NCBI RefSeq assembly: GCF_001643015.1
Contig: NZ_CP015622.1
Location: forward strand, 1,687,358 to 1,751,357
DNA from: Corynebacterium crudilactis
Lineage (GTDB): Bacteria; Actinomycetota; Actinomycetes; Mycobacteriales; Mycobacteriaceae
Reading direction: 5' to 3'
DNA length: 64,000 nt
Under the pieces are notes generated by a model. It was given only the letters and a program-made list of their open reading frames with translations, was not told the origin of the DNA and made no database searches. Shown piece by piece: positions 35,067-44,045 of this stretch. The number at the start of each line of letters is the position of its first letter. Positions within the stretch are counted from its first letter, which is position 1. Position numbers and translations under genes: made by a program.

Positions 35067-37086
35067 TGATGCGATCGCCGATCCACGCAGAAATTACTGC
35101 GACTGCTTCATCGACTGGAACGCCATTGACCTGAGTGCCATCCAGGAAGCGGAAGCTGACTGCTCCTGCTTCCACGTCACGCGCACCGGCGAGCAACATG
35201 AATGGAACCTTGCCGGTGGTGTGGTTACGGATCTTCTTCTGCATGCGATCATCAGAGGTATCCACATCAGCACGGATGCCCTTTTCACGCAGCTTTGCGG
35301 TGATTGCTTCCAGGTGTGGGATGCAATCATCAGCAACTGGAATACCCATAACCTGGTGTGGAGCCAACCATGCTGGGAATGCGCCAGCGTAGTGCTCCAG
35401 CAAGACACCGAAGAAACGCTCGATGGAACCAAACAGCGCGCGGTGGATCATAATTGGCTGCTTCTTGGATCCGTCCGAGGAGGTGTACTCCAGGTTGAAG
35501 CGCTCAGGCATGTTGAAGTCCAGCTGCACGGTGGACATCTGCCAGGTACGGCCAATGGCGTCGCGTGCCTGCACAGAGATCTTTGGACCGTAGAATGCTG
35601 CGCCCTCTGGGTCTGGTACTAGTTCCAGGCCAGACTTGGTGCCCACACGGCTCAAGATTTCAGTGGAGCGCTCCCAGATTTCATCAGAACCAACAGACTT
35701 CTTTGGATCACGGGTGGACAGCTCTAGGTAGAAATCATCCAGACCGTAGTCGCGTAGCAGGGACAGGATGAAGTCCAGCACAGTGGTCAGTTCTGCTTCG
35801 AGCTGATCTTCGGTGCAGTATATGTGCGCATCATCCTGGGTGAAGCCACGGGCACGGGTTAGGCCGTGGATAACACCGGACTTTTCGTAGCGGTAGACGT
35901 TACCGAATTCGAATAGGCGCAGTGGCAGTTCACGGTAGGAACGTCCACGGGAATCGAAGATGAGGTTGTGCATTGGGCAGTTCATAGGCTTCAGGTAGTA
36001 TTCCTGGCCCGGCTTGGTGACATTGCCTTCTTCATCATATTCCGCATCCACCTGCATTGGAGGGAACATGCCATCCTTGTAGAAGCCCAGGTGTCCGGAG
36101 CGTTCAAAAAGATCCTGCTTAGTGATGTGAGGGGTGTTCACAAAGGAGTATCCCGCTGCGATGTGGCGGCGACGGGAGTGATCTTCCATCTCATTGCGCA
36201 CAATGCCACCATTAGGGTGAAATACTGGCAAGCCGGAGCCCAAATCATCTGGGAAAGAGAACAAATCAAGTTCAGTACCTAGACGGCGGTGGTCACGCTT
36301 CTCAGCTTCAGCAAGCATGGTTTGGTAAGCATCAAGGGATTCTTTGTCCTCCCATGCAGTGCCGTAAATACGCTGCAGGCCAGCATTGTCCTGATCGCCA
36401 CGCCAATAAGCAGCAGAGGAACGGGTCAGTGCGAATGCAGGAATATAGCGAGTGGTTGGGATGTGCGGTCCACGGCACAGATCAGACCATTCAACTTCGC
36501 TGGTGCGAGGGTTGATGTTGTCATATGCGGTGAGTTCGCCAGCGCCAACTTCAGTTGCTTCATCAGAGTTAGGGTCAACATTGCCCTTGTCCTGGATGAG
36601 CTCGAGCTTATAAGGCTCATTTTTAAGTTCTTCAGCAGCAGCTTCAACAGATTCATAGACACGGCGCTCAAACTTCTGGCCGGTCTTGATGATCTTCTTC
36701 ATCCGCTTCTCAATGGTCTTGAGATCTTCTGGGGTGAAAGGCTCTGCAACATCAAAATCGTAGTAGAAACCGTTTTCGATGGCTGGGCCAATGCCCAACT
36801 TGGTACCTGGGAATTCTGCCTGGACAGCCTGTGCCAGCACGTGAGCGCAGGAGTGGCGGATTACTGCTCGGCCGTCATCAGTATTTGCAGGTACAGCGGT
36901 GAACTGCGCAGTAGTTTCTGGAACGTGGGACAGGTCTTTGAGCTGTCCTTCAGCATCTTTTGCACAGACAATGGACTCTGGGCCCTTGTTTGGCAGGTCT
37001 AGTTCACGCATTGCCGCACCAATGGCGGTGCCTGCAGGAACTTCAAAAACAACGAGGTTTTGTACTGCGGTATCTGGGGTGTTCAC
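35026..37086 (-). CDS. thrS: Threonyl-tRNA synthetase
   Basis: The 686-residue class II synthetase has an N-terminal TGS domain, an editing domain ([12 protein letters not shown], then the distal Cys/His site), a catalytic core with motif 2 ([18 protein letters not shown]) and zinc ligands (MNCPMHN), and a C-terminal anticodon-binding domain. The GTG at 37086 has AAGGAG ten bases upstream and is the better start; the frame opens to 37128. The 230-bp leader up to the peroxidase gene shows no T-box hallmark that I could recognise. A weak dyad near 37290-37308, followed on the minus strand by T-rich sequence, may terminate the upstream operon. Confidence 0.96.
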   Translation of the reverse strand: MNTPDTAVQNLVVFEVPAGTAIGAAMRELDLPNKGPESIVCAKDAEGQLKDLSHVPETTAQFTAVPANTDDGRAVIRHSCAHVLAQAVQAEFPGTKLGIGPAIENGFYYDFDVAEPFTPEDLKTIEKRMKKIIKTGQKFERRVYESVEAAAEELKNEPYKLELIQDKGNVDPNSDEATEVGAGELTAYDNINPRTSEVEWSDLCRGPHIPTTRYIPAFALTRSSAAYWRGDQDNAGLQRIYGTAWEDKESLDAYQTMLAEAEKRDHRRLGTELDLFSFPDDLGSGLPVFHPNGGIVRNEMEDHSRRRHIAAGYSFVNTPHITKQDLFERSGHLGFYKDGMFPPMQVDAEYDEEGNVTKPGQEYYLKPMNCPMHNLIFDSRGRSYRELPLRLFEFGNVYRYEKSGVIHGLTRARGFTQDDAHIYCTEDQLEAELTTVLDFILSLLRDYGLDDFYLELSTRDPKKSVGSDEIWERSTEILSRVGTKSGLELVPDPEGAAFYGPKISVQARDAIGRTWQMSTVQLDFNMPERFNLEYTSSDGSKKQPIMIHRALFGSIERFFGVLLEHYAGAFPAWLAPHQVMGIPVADDCIPHLEAITAKLREKGIRADVDTSDDRMQKKIRNHTTGKVPFMLLAGARDVEAGAVSFRFLDGTQVNGVPVDEAVAVISAWIGDRINDQPSEESIAARR

Positions 37087-37317
37087 GAAAATTGCGCTCC
37101 TTCGTGCGCTCACGTGGGAAAACGGCATACCTGGCCGCCTCCCACTAATTCAAGGTGCGCAGTTGACCTGGCGTTGTCCTCCGATAAAAGGGCAATCACC
37201 GCAGGTATTTCTGATGGTGCGTGTGTGTCTTTGATATGGCCTATGTCAGGCGTCCTACTGATGACGCATTAATAGTTAAAGAAACACACAGCCGGTGGCC
37301 AACTGTCGTTCCATATC

Positions 37318-38541
37318 CTACCGCGTAGCGTGATCTTGAAGGAGTCCGGCACCCCAAAATTCATCCTGAAGCGGATCCTGTGGATTTGTTCCCGGTGGCA
37401 CAAAGAATACTGCCGAACCAATGTGAGTAATCCACTGGTTTAACCGGTCCATTTCGTCCAAGCGCCTCTGGATGGGTGTGAATTGTTTATCTGGGTTCTT
37501 TTGGAAACAGATAAACACCAAACCTGCATTAGAGAGCTCTTCTGAGGTGGGATCAGGTGGCAGATCGTAGTTGAATACGCGGCGCAAAATCACTTGCTCT
37601 GGGTGGTTCTCCGGAGCACGCGAACGCGCCATGTGGCTTGCCGGATCAATCACGGGCAGACCATAAGAATCTCGCGCACTATAATCTGGGTCCGCAAATT
37701 CATCGCCGCCTGTTAGAGGTGCGCCAGTATCGAGCGTGCGCCCCATCGAGACTTCCCGGGAATTTCTATCGAGAATTTCCCATTCATCCAAGTTCATCGC
37801 AATGCGGCGCACCACCATGCAGGTGCCGTCATTCGCCCACTGCGGACCATCACTAATCCAGGCTGCTTGCTGGATTTCTTCTTTACTTCGCGGATTGACT
37901 GTGCCATCTTTTTGGCCGAAAAGGTTCCGTGGAGTCTCATCGTGTTCATTTACGCCATGAGCATTGAGGAATCCTTGTTGCATCCACCGCGTTGCTGCAT
38001 AATCCACTCCTGAGCGGATCATATGCCTGGTCGCATGGCTGAGAGTCACTGGATCATCGCAACAAATCTGCAACACCAGATCAGCCTCGCCCCATTCGGG
38101 ACGCAGTTGATCGCGTTCAAATTCAGGAATTGGTTTGAGCCAGTCGGGACGCAGATGAGACAGCTGGGAGACGTCGAAAAGCGAAGCACCGAAGCCGCAG
38201 GTAATAGTGAGGTTTGCCGGCGACGTTGCCATCTCCGGCTCCAGGCTGCCCAGCGGCGTGGTGCCAGCGCATAGCGCGCGGGCATCCTCAGTCCACACGC
38301 GCATCAAGCGCACCAGCGCCTCCCGATCCACGCCCGGCCGCAGTGTAAAGGCCACCAGGTTCAAATTCGCCTGATGCGGCGTCGCAATGCCGGCCTGATG
38401 GCGGCCATCAAACTCCACCACCTGGCCTTTTAAGCTTATCGACGCAGCCTCCGGTTCATTCGCCCCAGCACTACAACCAGCTAACGCGGAGACACCAGCC
38501 AACAGACCGGTACCACCCAGGAAACCCCTGCGGGAAACCAT
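37318..38541 (-). CDS. Tat-exported DyP-type haem peroxidase (EfeB-like)
   Basis: The 407-residue protein has a twin-arginine signal (SRRGFLGGTGLL) that also contains a lipobox LAGC near residue 22, so it is probably a Tat-exported lipoprotein. The DyP family GxxDG motif appears as GQKDG near residue 207, with the catalytic Asp. These proteins are folded with haem before export, which agrees with the Tat signal. EfeB-like members take part in iron or haem handling or in peroxide removal. It is the last gene after CopC- and PCuAC-type genes, which points to a copper/redox envelope operon. Confidence 0.9.
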   Translation of the reverse strand: MVSRRGFLGGTGLLAGVSALAGCSAGANEPEAASISLKGQVVEFDGRHQAGIATPHQANLNLVAFTLRPGVDREALVRLMRVWTEDARALCAGTTPLGSLEPEMATSPANLTITCGFGASLFDVSQLSHLRPDWLKPIPEFERDQLRPEWGEADLVLQICCDDPVTLSHATRHMIRSGVDYAATRWMQQGFLNAHGVNEHDETPRNLFGQKDGTVNPRSKEEIQQAAWISDGPQWANDGTCMVVRRIAMNLDEWEILDRNSREVSMGRTLDTGAPLTGGDEFADPDYSARDSYGLPVIDPASHMARSRAPENHPEQVILRRVFNYDLPPDPTSEELSNAGLVFICFQKNPDKQFTPIQRRLDEMDRLNQWITHIGSAVFFVPPGTNPQDPLQDEFWGAGLLQDHATR

Positions 38542-38566
38542 CTCACTCCTTTAATTAAGGAACCAC

Positions 38567-39130
38567 TTAATGGCTCATGTGTCCTTCGGCATCGTCATTG
38601 CCGTAATCTTCATCGCCAGCAGCAATCGTGCGCGCCGGAATTGGATCCAGAGCAACCTCAGAACCATCAGCCAACTGCAAAGTAACCGCTACTTCGTCTC
38701 CAGCTGCAATAGGATTAGCCAAGCCCAGAATCATCATATGATCGCCGCCTGGCGCAAGCTCAATGCTCTCGCCTGCTGGCACCACAAATCCACCCGGCTT
38801 TTCCTGCATGACGCCATCGACAACCTCATGGATTTCAAAGCTTGCAGCATCCACATCAGCGCTAAAACCAGTGACATTGACATCATCTTCAGAGTTGTTC
38901 ACCAAAGTGGCAAACACCGCAGTCATGTCACTGCCTTCCACAGAAGCACGAACAACAGCATTCTCAGTGCTAATAACAGCATCGGTGGTCTGCACATTAG
39001 TTGAGGTTGCCGTGGTGGACGGCGCAGTAGCGGCATTATCAGCAGTGGAATCGCTTTGATTCGCAGGTGAACACGCAGCCAAAACCAACGCACTGCTCAA
39101 CAACGCACCTGCGGCAAAAATCTTCTTCAT
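38567..39130 (-). CDS. PCuAC-type copper chaperone lipoprotein
   Basis: The 187-residue lipoprotein has its lipobox LAAC at about residues 18-20. The mature domain has the PCuAC copper(I)-binding pattern of His and Met: H in FEIHEVVDGVM, then M, later GGDHMMILGL. Such proteins deliver copper to the CuA/CuB sites of cytochrome oxidase. The C-terminus adds another His/Met-containing tail (EGHMSH). It is 21 bp after the CopC-like gene and 25 bp before the peroxidase gene. Confidence 0.9.
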   Translation of the reverse strand: MKKIFAAGALLSSALVLAACSPANQSDSTADNAATAPSTTATSTNVQTTDAVISTENAVVRASVEGSDMTAVFATLVNNSEDDVNVTGFSADVDAASFEIHEVVDGVMQEKPGGFVVPAGESIELAPGGDHMMILGLANPIAAGDEVAVTLQLADGSEVALDPIPARTIAAGDEDYGNDDAEGHMSH

Positions 39131-39151
39131 ATGAGATTTACTCCTCTTAAA

Positions 39152-39772
39152 TTATTTCTGATTACGGTTTTTAGCGATCATCATGACAATCGCACTGCCC
39201 ACGACAAGCGCAGCCACAAGGCTCAAAATCCAATTCCACGGCGCAGGAATCCCGGAAGTTTCATCTCCATCTTCCACTGCAGGAGTTTCCTCCACGGAGG
39301 TTTGTGCAGCGCTAGATGAAGATGATGTTGGTGCAGCTTCCCCGCCACCAGCTACTTCAAACCCAATTGAGCCCTTGGTAGCGTGACCATCTGAAGAGGT
39401 AATCTGGAATCCAAGAATGTATTCACCAGGACCAGCATCCACATCACCTGGCACCTCAAAGCTCAAATGCTGCCCCTCAAGCTGTGGGGTTCCGGAAGCC
39501 AAAACCTCACCCGATGCCACATCACTGAGCGCAACAGTGGTGAACAGATCCTGCGGAATGCCAGAAAACTCCAGCTCAATGGTCCCTGGGAACTCCTCAA
39601 CGACACTGCCATCTTCAGGAGTAGACCCAGTCACTACATCATGAGCTGCAGCGTACGGTGCTAGCAACATAGACATTGAAGCAATACTCACTGCTCCAGC
39701 AAGTGCCGCCAACTTTTTAAACGGTACTGTTACTAGATTTTTCTCTGAAGCCACATTCAACCTCTCATGCAT
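39152..39772 (-). CDS. CopC-domain copper-binding protein
   Basis: The 206-residue protein has a signal peptide cleaved before His (AAAHDVV), placing the histidine at the mature N-terminus as in the copper(II) site of CopC. The second half of the site is the SSDGHATKG segment with Asp and His. A serine/alanine-rich linker and a C-terminal transmembrane helix anchor it. It binds extracytoplasmic copper. It is the first gene of the CopC-PCuAC-DyP operon, whose promoter must lie in 39773-39990. Confidence 0.9.
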   Translation of the reverse strand: MHERLNVASEKNLVTVPFKKLAALAGAVSIASMSMLLAPYAAAHDVVTGSTPEDGSVVEEFPGTIELEFSGIPQDLFTTVALSDVASGEVLASGTPQLEGQHLSFEVPGDVDAGPGEYILGFQITSSDGHATKGSIGFEVAGGGEAAPTSSSSSAAQTSVEETPAVEDGDETSGIPAPWNWILSLVAALVVGSAIVMMIAKNRNQK

Positions 39773-39990
39773 GGGCGAAACCTCTTTCCGCCGGGGATGG
39801 ACGCTGCTGTAACTTTTGCGCCCGTCTAGTTGTCGAAATCTTCCAGCACTTAGTTCCCCTCCTCTTCAAATAAAGCGGAGGTTACCAGTAGGTAAATAGA
39901 GTCTATCCAGCTTGGAGGCACTTTTTACAGCAATGTGATCTAGGCTACGTTCGCCTGGGGTATGTGCCTGGTCTAGGTGGTTCGCCTCAA

Positions 39991-40091
39991 CTTCGACTTC
40001 ACGGGAGCGACTTCTCACGCTCAACTTCTCACCTTCGACTTCACTAGGTTTTTTCAAAAACCCGACTGAAGTCGTTCCCGCGAAGTCGAAG
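39991..40091. repeat. Large imperfect inverted repeat
   Basis: Arms 39991-40014 and 40068-40091 match at 22 of 24 positions. A second left arm at 40025-40042 matches 40082-40099 at 17 of 18. GGTTTTTTCAAAAACC at 40048-40062 lies between them. The arms are built from CTTCGACTTC/GAAGTCGAAG units, so several alternative hairpins are possible. The rest of the gap 39773-40138 shows only the promoter region of the copper operon. Confidence 0.6.
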
Positions 40092-40136
40092 GTAAGAAGT
40101 CGCCATCACGCAAAACTCTCCCCTGCGTTCCAACCG

Positions 40137-40177
40137 GAAAAACAAAAGCACCTATGGAAACTAATCCATAGGTGCTT
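40137..40177 (-). terminator. Terminator of the tRNA cluster
   Basis: A perfect 13-bp stem (40146-40158 with 40165-40177) and six-base loop are followed on the minus strand by TTTTGTTTTT. Confidence 0.85.
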
Positions 40178-40182
40178 ATTTG

Positions 40183-40255
40183 AGCGGATGACGAGACTCG
40201 AACTCGCGACCCTCACCTTGGCAAGGTGATGCGCTACCAACTGCGCTACATCCGC
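40183..40255 (-). tRNA. tRNA-Gly (GCC), copy 1
   Basis: The 73-nt cloverleaf has acceptor GCGGATG/CATCCGC, a D-arm, an anticodon loop TTGCCAA and a T-arm GCGAG-TTCGAGT-CTCGT. No CCA is encoded. Confidence 0.97.
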
Positions 40256-40288
40256 ATGAATATTGTTTAAAGAGGTTATTCTTCCTCT

Positions 40289-40363
40289 TGGTGCGCGATA
40301 CTGGGATTGAACCAGTGACCTCTTCCGTGTCAGGGAAGCGCTCTCCCGCTGAGCTAAACGCGC
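40289..40363 (-). tRNA. tRNA-Val (GAC), copy 1
   Basis: The 75-nt cloverleaf has acceptor GCGCGTT/ATCGCGC-type pairing, anticodon loop CTGACAC and an encoded CCA end at 40289-40291. Confidence 0.96.
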
Positions 40364-40373
40364 TCGAACTGCG

Positions 40374-40444
40374 AGGTGGAAACGGGAATCGAACCCGTGT
40401 GCACGGTTTTGCAGACCGTTGCCTCACCACTCGGCCATTCCACC
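40374..40444 (-). tRNA. tRNA-Cys (GCA)
   Basis: The 71-nt cloverleaf has acceptor GGTGGAA/TTCCACC, anticodon loop TCTGCAA and T-loop TTCGATT. No CCA is encoded. Confidence 0.96.
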
Positions 40445-40489
40445 GCGGCGTAAACCAACCACGCCAAAGGTACAAGGTAAACGTACCAG

Positions 40490-40562
40490 AGCGGATGACG
40501 AGACTCGAACTCGCGACCCTCACCTTGGCAAGGTGATGCGCTACCAACTGCGCTACATCCGC
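40490..40562 (-). tRNA. tRNA-Gly (GCC), copy 2
   Basis: It is identical to copy 1 over the full length and is part of a 181-bp duplicated unit together with the second tRNA-Val. Confidence 0.97.
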
Positions 40563-40595
40563 ATGAATATTGTTTAAAGAGGTTATTCTTCCTCT

Positions 40596-40670
40596 TGGTG
40601 CGCGATACTGGGATTGAACCAGTGACCTCTTCCGTGTCAGGGAAGCGCTCTCCCGCTGAGCTAAACGCGC
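40596..40670 (-). tRNA. tRNA-Val (GAC), copy 2
   Basis: It is identical to copy 1, CCA included, and lies in the duplicated unit 40490-40670. Confidence 0.96.
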
Positions 40671-40703
40671 AGGACATTTCATCGATTGGCCCGGTGAAAT
40701 GAG

Positions 40704-40776
40704 AGCGGATGACGAGACTCGAACTCGCGACCCTCACCTTGGCAAGGTGATGCGCTACCAACTGCGCTACATCCGC
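40704..40776 (-). tRNA. tRNA-Gly (GCC), copy 3
   Basis: This third identical tRNA-Gly is the promoter-proximal gene of the minus-strand cluster. Its downstream spacer differs from the other two copies. Confidence 0.97.
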
Positions 40777-41121
40777 ATGCACTACTTAGAACTTGTTTCT
40801 ATTTGTTACCGTTCGTTGCGGTGCTTGAATAACTTTAGACTGAACGCTCATCACAACACAAATCCCCATGTCAATGCCATAAAAGCACAGGTGAAACCCT
40901 AGCGAAAACCCAATTCCTAAATCACACCGATGTCATTTCCCAAGACAGTAAAGAAAAGCGAGAATATTTCACCAATGTTCGTCGCTACAAATTCAAAAAC
41001 GTGGCGACATCCAATCTCCATCCATAAGAACAAGAATTTCTCTCTTATATAGAAGCTGGGTGAAAGTTGAATCGATTATGAATATTCAAAACTTCCGTGT
41101 TAACTTCTAAACACACCCCAA
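40777..41121. promoter_or_regulatory. Divergent promoter region between tRNA genes
   Basis: This 345-bp A/T-rich gap has no credible gene. It must hold the promoters of the tRNA-Gly cluster (minus) and tRNA-Val (plus). A dyad TTGAAT (41067-41072) and ATTCAA (41084-41089) lies shortly before tRNA-Val. Confidence 0.4.
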
Positions 41122-41196
41122 GGTCCTATGGCTCAGTGGAAGAGCGTTCCGTTCACACCGGAAAGGTCGCTGGTTCGAACCCAGCTAGGACCACCA
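41122..41196 (+). tRNA. tRNA-Val (CAC)
   Basis: The 75-nt cloverleaf has acceptor GGTCCTA/TAGGACC, anticodon loop TTCACAC and an encoded CCA. It stands alone on the plus strand at the left edge of the accessory cassette. Confidence 0.97.
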
Positions 41197-41200
41197 GATA

Positions 41201-41224
41201 AACCCCCTGGAAACAGGGGGTTTT
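41201..41224 (+). terminator. Terminator of tRNA-Val
   Basis: A 9-bp stem (41201-41209 with 41214-41222) with a GAAA loop is followed by TTTT, four bases after the CCA end. Confidence 0.9.
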
Positions 41225-41290
41225 CGTCGTTTCATATCAATGACCATCGATAGCTTTCAGAGGACGAAGGTCCCAGCTCCTGGGTTAATG

Positions 41291-42922
41291 TCAGCCAATT
41301 CCAACCATAGTTGCCACAGTTGGGAGGAAAAATATGATGAGCGCTCCCCCGATGATGTCAAAGCTAATTCCAGTTCGAATCATTCGTGCAATGGACACAC
41401 AGCCTGAACCGTAGACGATGGCGTTCTGCGGTGTGGAAATCGGAAGCATGAACCCAAATGACGCACCGAATGTAGCCGCCATAGCTGGGATAACTGGATC
41501 AATACCTGCTGCTATGGCAAGTGGAACCACTATGGGAACGGTAACTGCTGCCGCAGCAGTGTTGCTTGTAGTTTCAGAAATCAGGATGGCCAACAACACC
41601 GCCATGCCAGTAATAACAACAGCGCTTGAAACTCCAAGCATGCTGTTAAGCCCGGATCCGATCGATTCTGCGAGGCCAGATTTTCCAAGCATCGCTCCGA
41701 AAATCATGCCGCAACCAAACAAAATGATTGTTCCCCAATCAATCTTTGCTGCATCCGACCAATCCAGGGTGTATTTCAGCTTCTTTGGCTCTACTGGGAG
41801 GACGAATAGAAGGACAGCGCCAAGGACTGCGACAATACCTTCGTTAAGGCGTTCATCAACAGCTTCATAGATTGCAGAGTCGACGCTCACGATCATGCCA
41901 AGGATTGCAGGGAAGATCCACAAAAACACGGTTATTGAGAATGCAATGATTGTGTTTATTTCTGCACGTGACATGCGCCCTTGTTGCTTCTTTTGCTCGG
42001 CAACGAATTCTGCGACTCCTTCAATACGTCGCGTTTCTGGACGGTTAACTATAAAGAGGATCACCGTCAAAGCCACCATCATGCAAATACAAATGGGCAG
42101 TGCTGTCATGACCCATTGACCGAAGGAAATGCGTACGCCAGTTGCCTCTTCGATGAGTCCGCGCCCAATCAAGTTTGGTGGGGCTCCAACTGGGGTCAAG
42201 AGACCACCGATGGACGCACCATAAGCTAGCATCAGCATCAACGCGGCACCTACTCGTAAGCGAAGTGGGTCAAAGTCTTCTTTTACTATCCCCTTGTCCT
42301 GCATAAGCTGCGCAATCACGGTTAATATTCCCAGCGCAGTCGGTAGAAGCATGGCTACTGTCGCAGTGTTGGACACAAAGGCTGAAAGTACACAAGTAAT
42401 ACCACCAAAAGCCAAGATGATGCGGACCGTTGAATTCCCAACTCCAGGTAGTCCAAGTACAAAGAACGCTAAACGCTGGGCCACGCCATGTTTGAGCATG
42501 GCTTGCGCCAGGATAAATGCTCCGATGAACGTGAAAATTGTGGTTGATCCAAATGGTGCCAAAACTTCAGAAGCAGGTGCCGCACCAATGACTACTAAAA
42601 GCCCAACGCCAAACAATCCGGTAACCGGAATCGGAAGAGTTTCACACAGCCACAGCAAAATCACACCAACCAAGACAGCTGCGACTTTCTGCTGTGTCGG
42701 ATCCATCCCTTCTGGAATGAACATCATGGCCAAGAAGCCAAGTGGGGCGAGGATAAACCCTGAAACCCGGCGAATGGTTTCAAACTTTTCTTCCATGGGC
42801 GAAAGCTGTTGTTGTTCCAAGCTTCTATAAGTTCCTCCACGGAGAAGAACCTCGGCGACATTAGTTCGAATTGACCGCGTACTCGATGAGGTTACAGTCG
42901 AAATCTTGTTGGGCATTTTCAT
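41291..42922 (-). CDS. DASS/SLC13-family dicarboxylate transporter
   Basis: The 543-residue integral membrane protein of the divalent anion:sodium symporter family carries both family Ser-Asn-Thr motifs, VSNTATVAMLLP near 190 and SETTSNTAAAAVTVP near 455. About eleven hydrophobic helices follow a 55-residue polar N-terminus. Members import succinate, malate, citrate or tartrate, often with sodium. The divergent LysR gene and the downstream dehydrogenase/kinase pair suggest a C4 hydroxy-dicarboxylate such as tartrate. AGGAGG precedes the ATG at 42922. A -10-like GATAGT on the minus strand (42944-42949) puts the palindrome at 43000-43016 about 70 bases upstream of the probable transcript start. 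Confidence 0.87.
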   Translation of the reverse strand: MKMPNKISTVTSSSTRSIRTNVAEVLLRGGTYRSLEQQQLSPMEEKFETIRRVSGFILAPLGFLAMMFIPEGMDPTQQKVAAVLVGVILLWLCETLPIPVTGLFGVGLLVVIGAAPASEVLAPFGSTTIFTFIGAFILAQAMLKHGVAQRLAFFVLGLPGVGNSTVRIILAFGGITCVLSAFVSNTATVAMLLPTALGILTVIAQLMQDKGIVKEDFDPLRLRVGAALMLMLAYGASIGGLLTPVGAPPNLIGRGLIEEATGVRISFGQWVMTALPICICMMVALTVILFIVNRPETRRIEGVAEFVAEQKKQQGRMSRAEINTIIAFSITVFLWIFPAILGMIVSVDSAIYEAVDERLNEGIVAVLGAVLLFVLPVEPKKLKYTLDWSDAAKIDWGTIILFGCGMIFGAMLGKSGLAESIGSGLNSMLGVSSAVVITGMAVLLAILISETTSNTAAAAVTVPIVVPLAIAAGIDPVIPAMAATFGASFGFMLPISTPQNAIVYGSGCVSIARMIRTGISFDIIGGALIIFFLPTVATMVGIG

Positions 42923-42999
42923 GCCTCCCTCCTGTTAGTTGCTACTATCAGCATGTGATGTGATCTGGGTTACGTCCAAGACAAATTCTCACTACCGCC

Positions 43000-43016
43000 C
43001 ATAGGACGTTCCTATG
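43000..43016. promoter_or_regulatory. LysR-type operator, site 1
   Basis: CATAGG-ACGTT-CCTATG is a perfect palindrome around a five-base centre and contains the T-N11-A pattern typical of LysR sites. It lies between the divergent transporter and lysR genes. An almost identical sequence recurs at 43939-43955. Confidence 0.7.
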
Positions 43017-43028
43017 TCAGGAGTACAC

Positions 43029-43943
43029 GTGGATATACGGCAACTAACTTATTTTCTCGGGGTTATTGATCATGGAGGTTTTAGTCGCGCGGCAGATGCA
43101 CTGCACGTCGCCCAACCATCACTCTCCCAGTCCATTCGCTCACTTGAGCGCAGACTCGGTGTAGAGCTCTTCCATCGAACAGGTCGACGGGCCGAGCTAA
43201 CTAGCGCTGGAGAACGATTGGTTCTTCCAGCTCGGCAGGTACTGCGAGATCTAGATGTTGCGCGACGCGCTGTATCCTCTGTCCGAGCTCTAGAGTCGGG
43301 AACTGTGAAATTGGCGGCCATGCCCAGTCCCGGAGTGGAGCCACTAACTGGACTCATTAGAGATTTTCATGCTCGATATCCGGGAATGATGGTCAATGTC
43401 GCAGGTGTTTTCACGCCGGCCGAGACTGTCGAAGCAGTCCGTTCAGGAACTGCAGAAATAGGCTTGCTTGGATCCTCCGGCCAACCGCAAACTGCAGATC
43501 TAGATGTTTGTCAGCTGGAGTCACAACCTTTAGTGCTAATTTCTCCACCCGGCACTGAAGCCATCTCAGAAACCATTGAAAGAAGAAGTCTCAATGGTTT
43601 GCGCTTCGCCATTTCCCCTCGAGGTTCATTAATGCGCCAGCTCATCGACAACGCTCTTGTACATGACTCGGCAACAAGTGTCATTGCCGAGATGGAGCAT
43701 CGAACTTCCCTACTTCCCCTAGTGCGCTCTGGGATAGGACATACAGTTATGCCGGATTCATGGCGAGAAATTGCGCAAAGCAGTGGTTGTGTAGTTCGCC
43801 GAATTGTCCCCGAAGTCAATCTGGATATTTTCGCAGTCAGCCGCAGGGGCGAACTGACTCCTGGCGGCCAGGCATTGATGGCATTGATTCACAGCCAAGC
43901 TCTTGGCTCCCGCACCGTGAGTGCCTCAAGTTCAAAGCCATAG
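43029..43943 (+). CDS. LysR-family transcriptional regulator
   Basis: The 304-residue protein has an N-terminal winged helix (DIRQLTYFLGVIDHGGFSRAADALHVAQPSLSQSIRSLE, split here only for description: recognition helix at about 28-45) and a periplasmic-binding-like effector domain from about residue 90. The GTG at 43029 is preferred because CAGGAG lies five bases upstream and the protein then starts MDIRQL like most relatives; the ATG at 43014 falls inside the operator palindrome. It should control the divergent transporter and the downstream dehydrogenase-kinase operon, with the cassette substrate or a product as inducer. Confidence 0.9.
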   Translation: MDIRQLTYFLGVIDHGGFSRAADALHVAQPSLSQSIRSLERRLGVELFHRTGRRAELTSAGERLVLPARQVLRDLDVARRAVSSVRALESGTVKLAAMPSPGVEPLTGLIRDFHARYPGMMVNVAGVFTPAETVEAVRSGTAEIGLLGSSGQPQTADLDVCQLESQPLVLISPPGTEAISETIERRSLNGLRFAISPRGSLMRQLIDNALVHDSATSVIAEMEHRTSLLPLVRSGIGHTVMPDSWREIAQSSGCVVRRIVPEVNLDIFAVSRRGELTPGGQALMALIHSQALGSRTVSASSSKP

Positions 43944-44005
43944 GCCGTTCCTATGTGGGGTGATGGAAATAGGTCTTGGACTTCCTTTGAATGCCAAATT
44001 TAAAT
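43939..44005 (+). promoter_or_regulatory. LysR-type operator, site 2, with dehydrogenase promoter
   Basis: CATAGG-CCGTT-CCTATG at 43939-43955 overlaps the lysR stop codon. A promoter follows: TTGGAC at 43976-43981 and TTAAAT at 44000-44005, 18-bp spacing. The palindrome centre would then be near -65, the classical activator position for LysR proteins. Confidence 0.65.
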
Positions 44006-44045
44006 GGAGTGTGTCACATTCACTCTAGGAGTAAGGGAAATTCAC

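Noticed and set aside
37087..37317. T-box riboswitch in the thrS leader
   Set aside because: No T-box consensus or antiterminator/terminator pair was recognised; only a weak dyad near the upstream gene end.
40183..40776. Regularly spaced identical repeats considered as a CRISPR array
   Set aside because: The repeats are complete tRNA-Gly and tRNA-Val cloverleaves of 73-75 nt, and no cas genes are present.
40176..40782. Frames of 142-168 residues across the tRNA cluster
   Set aside because: They consist of translated tRNA sequence, as shown by the repeated peptides, and cannot be genes.
42945..42975. GlxR/CRP-like site (TGTGA...) upstream of the transporter
   Set aside because: Only one half-site fits; the second half does not match TCACA at the required spacing.
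44007..44025. GAGTG/CACTC dyad before the dehydrogenase gene as a second operator
   Set aside because: Arms are only five bases and lie downstream of the probable promoter; symmetry at this level is expected by chance.
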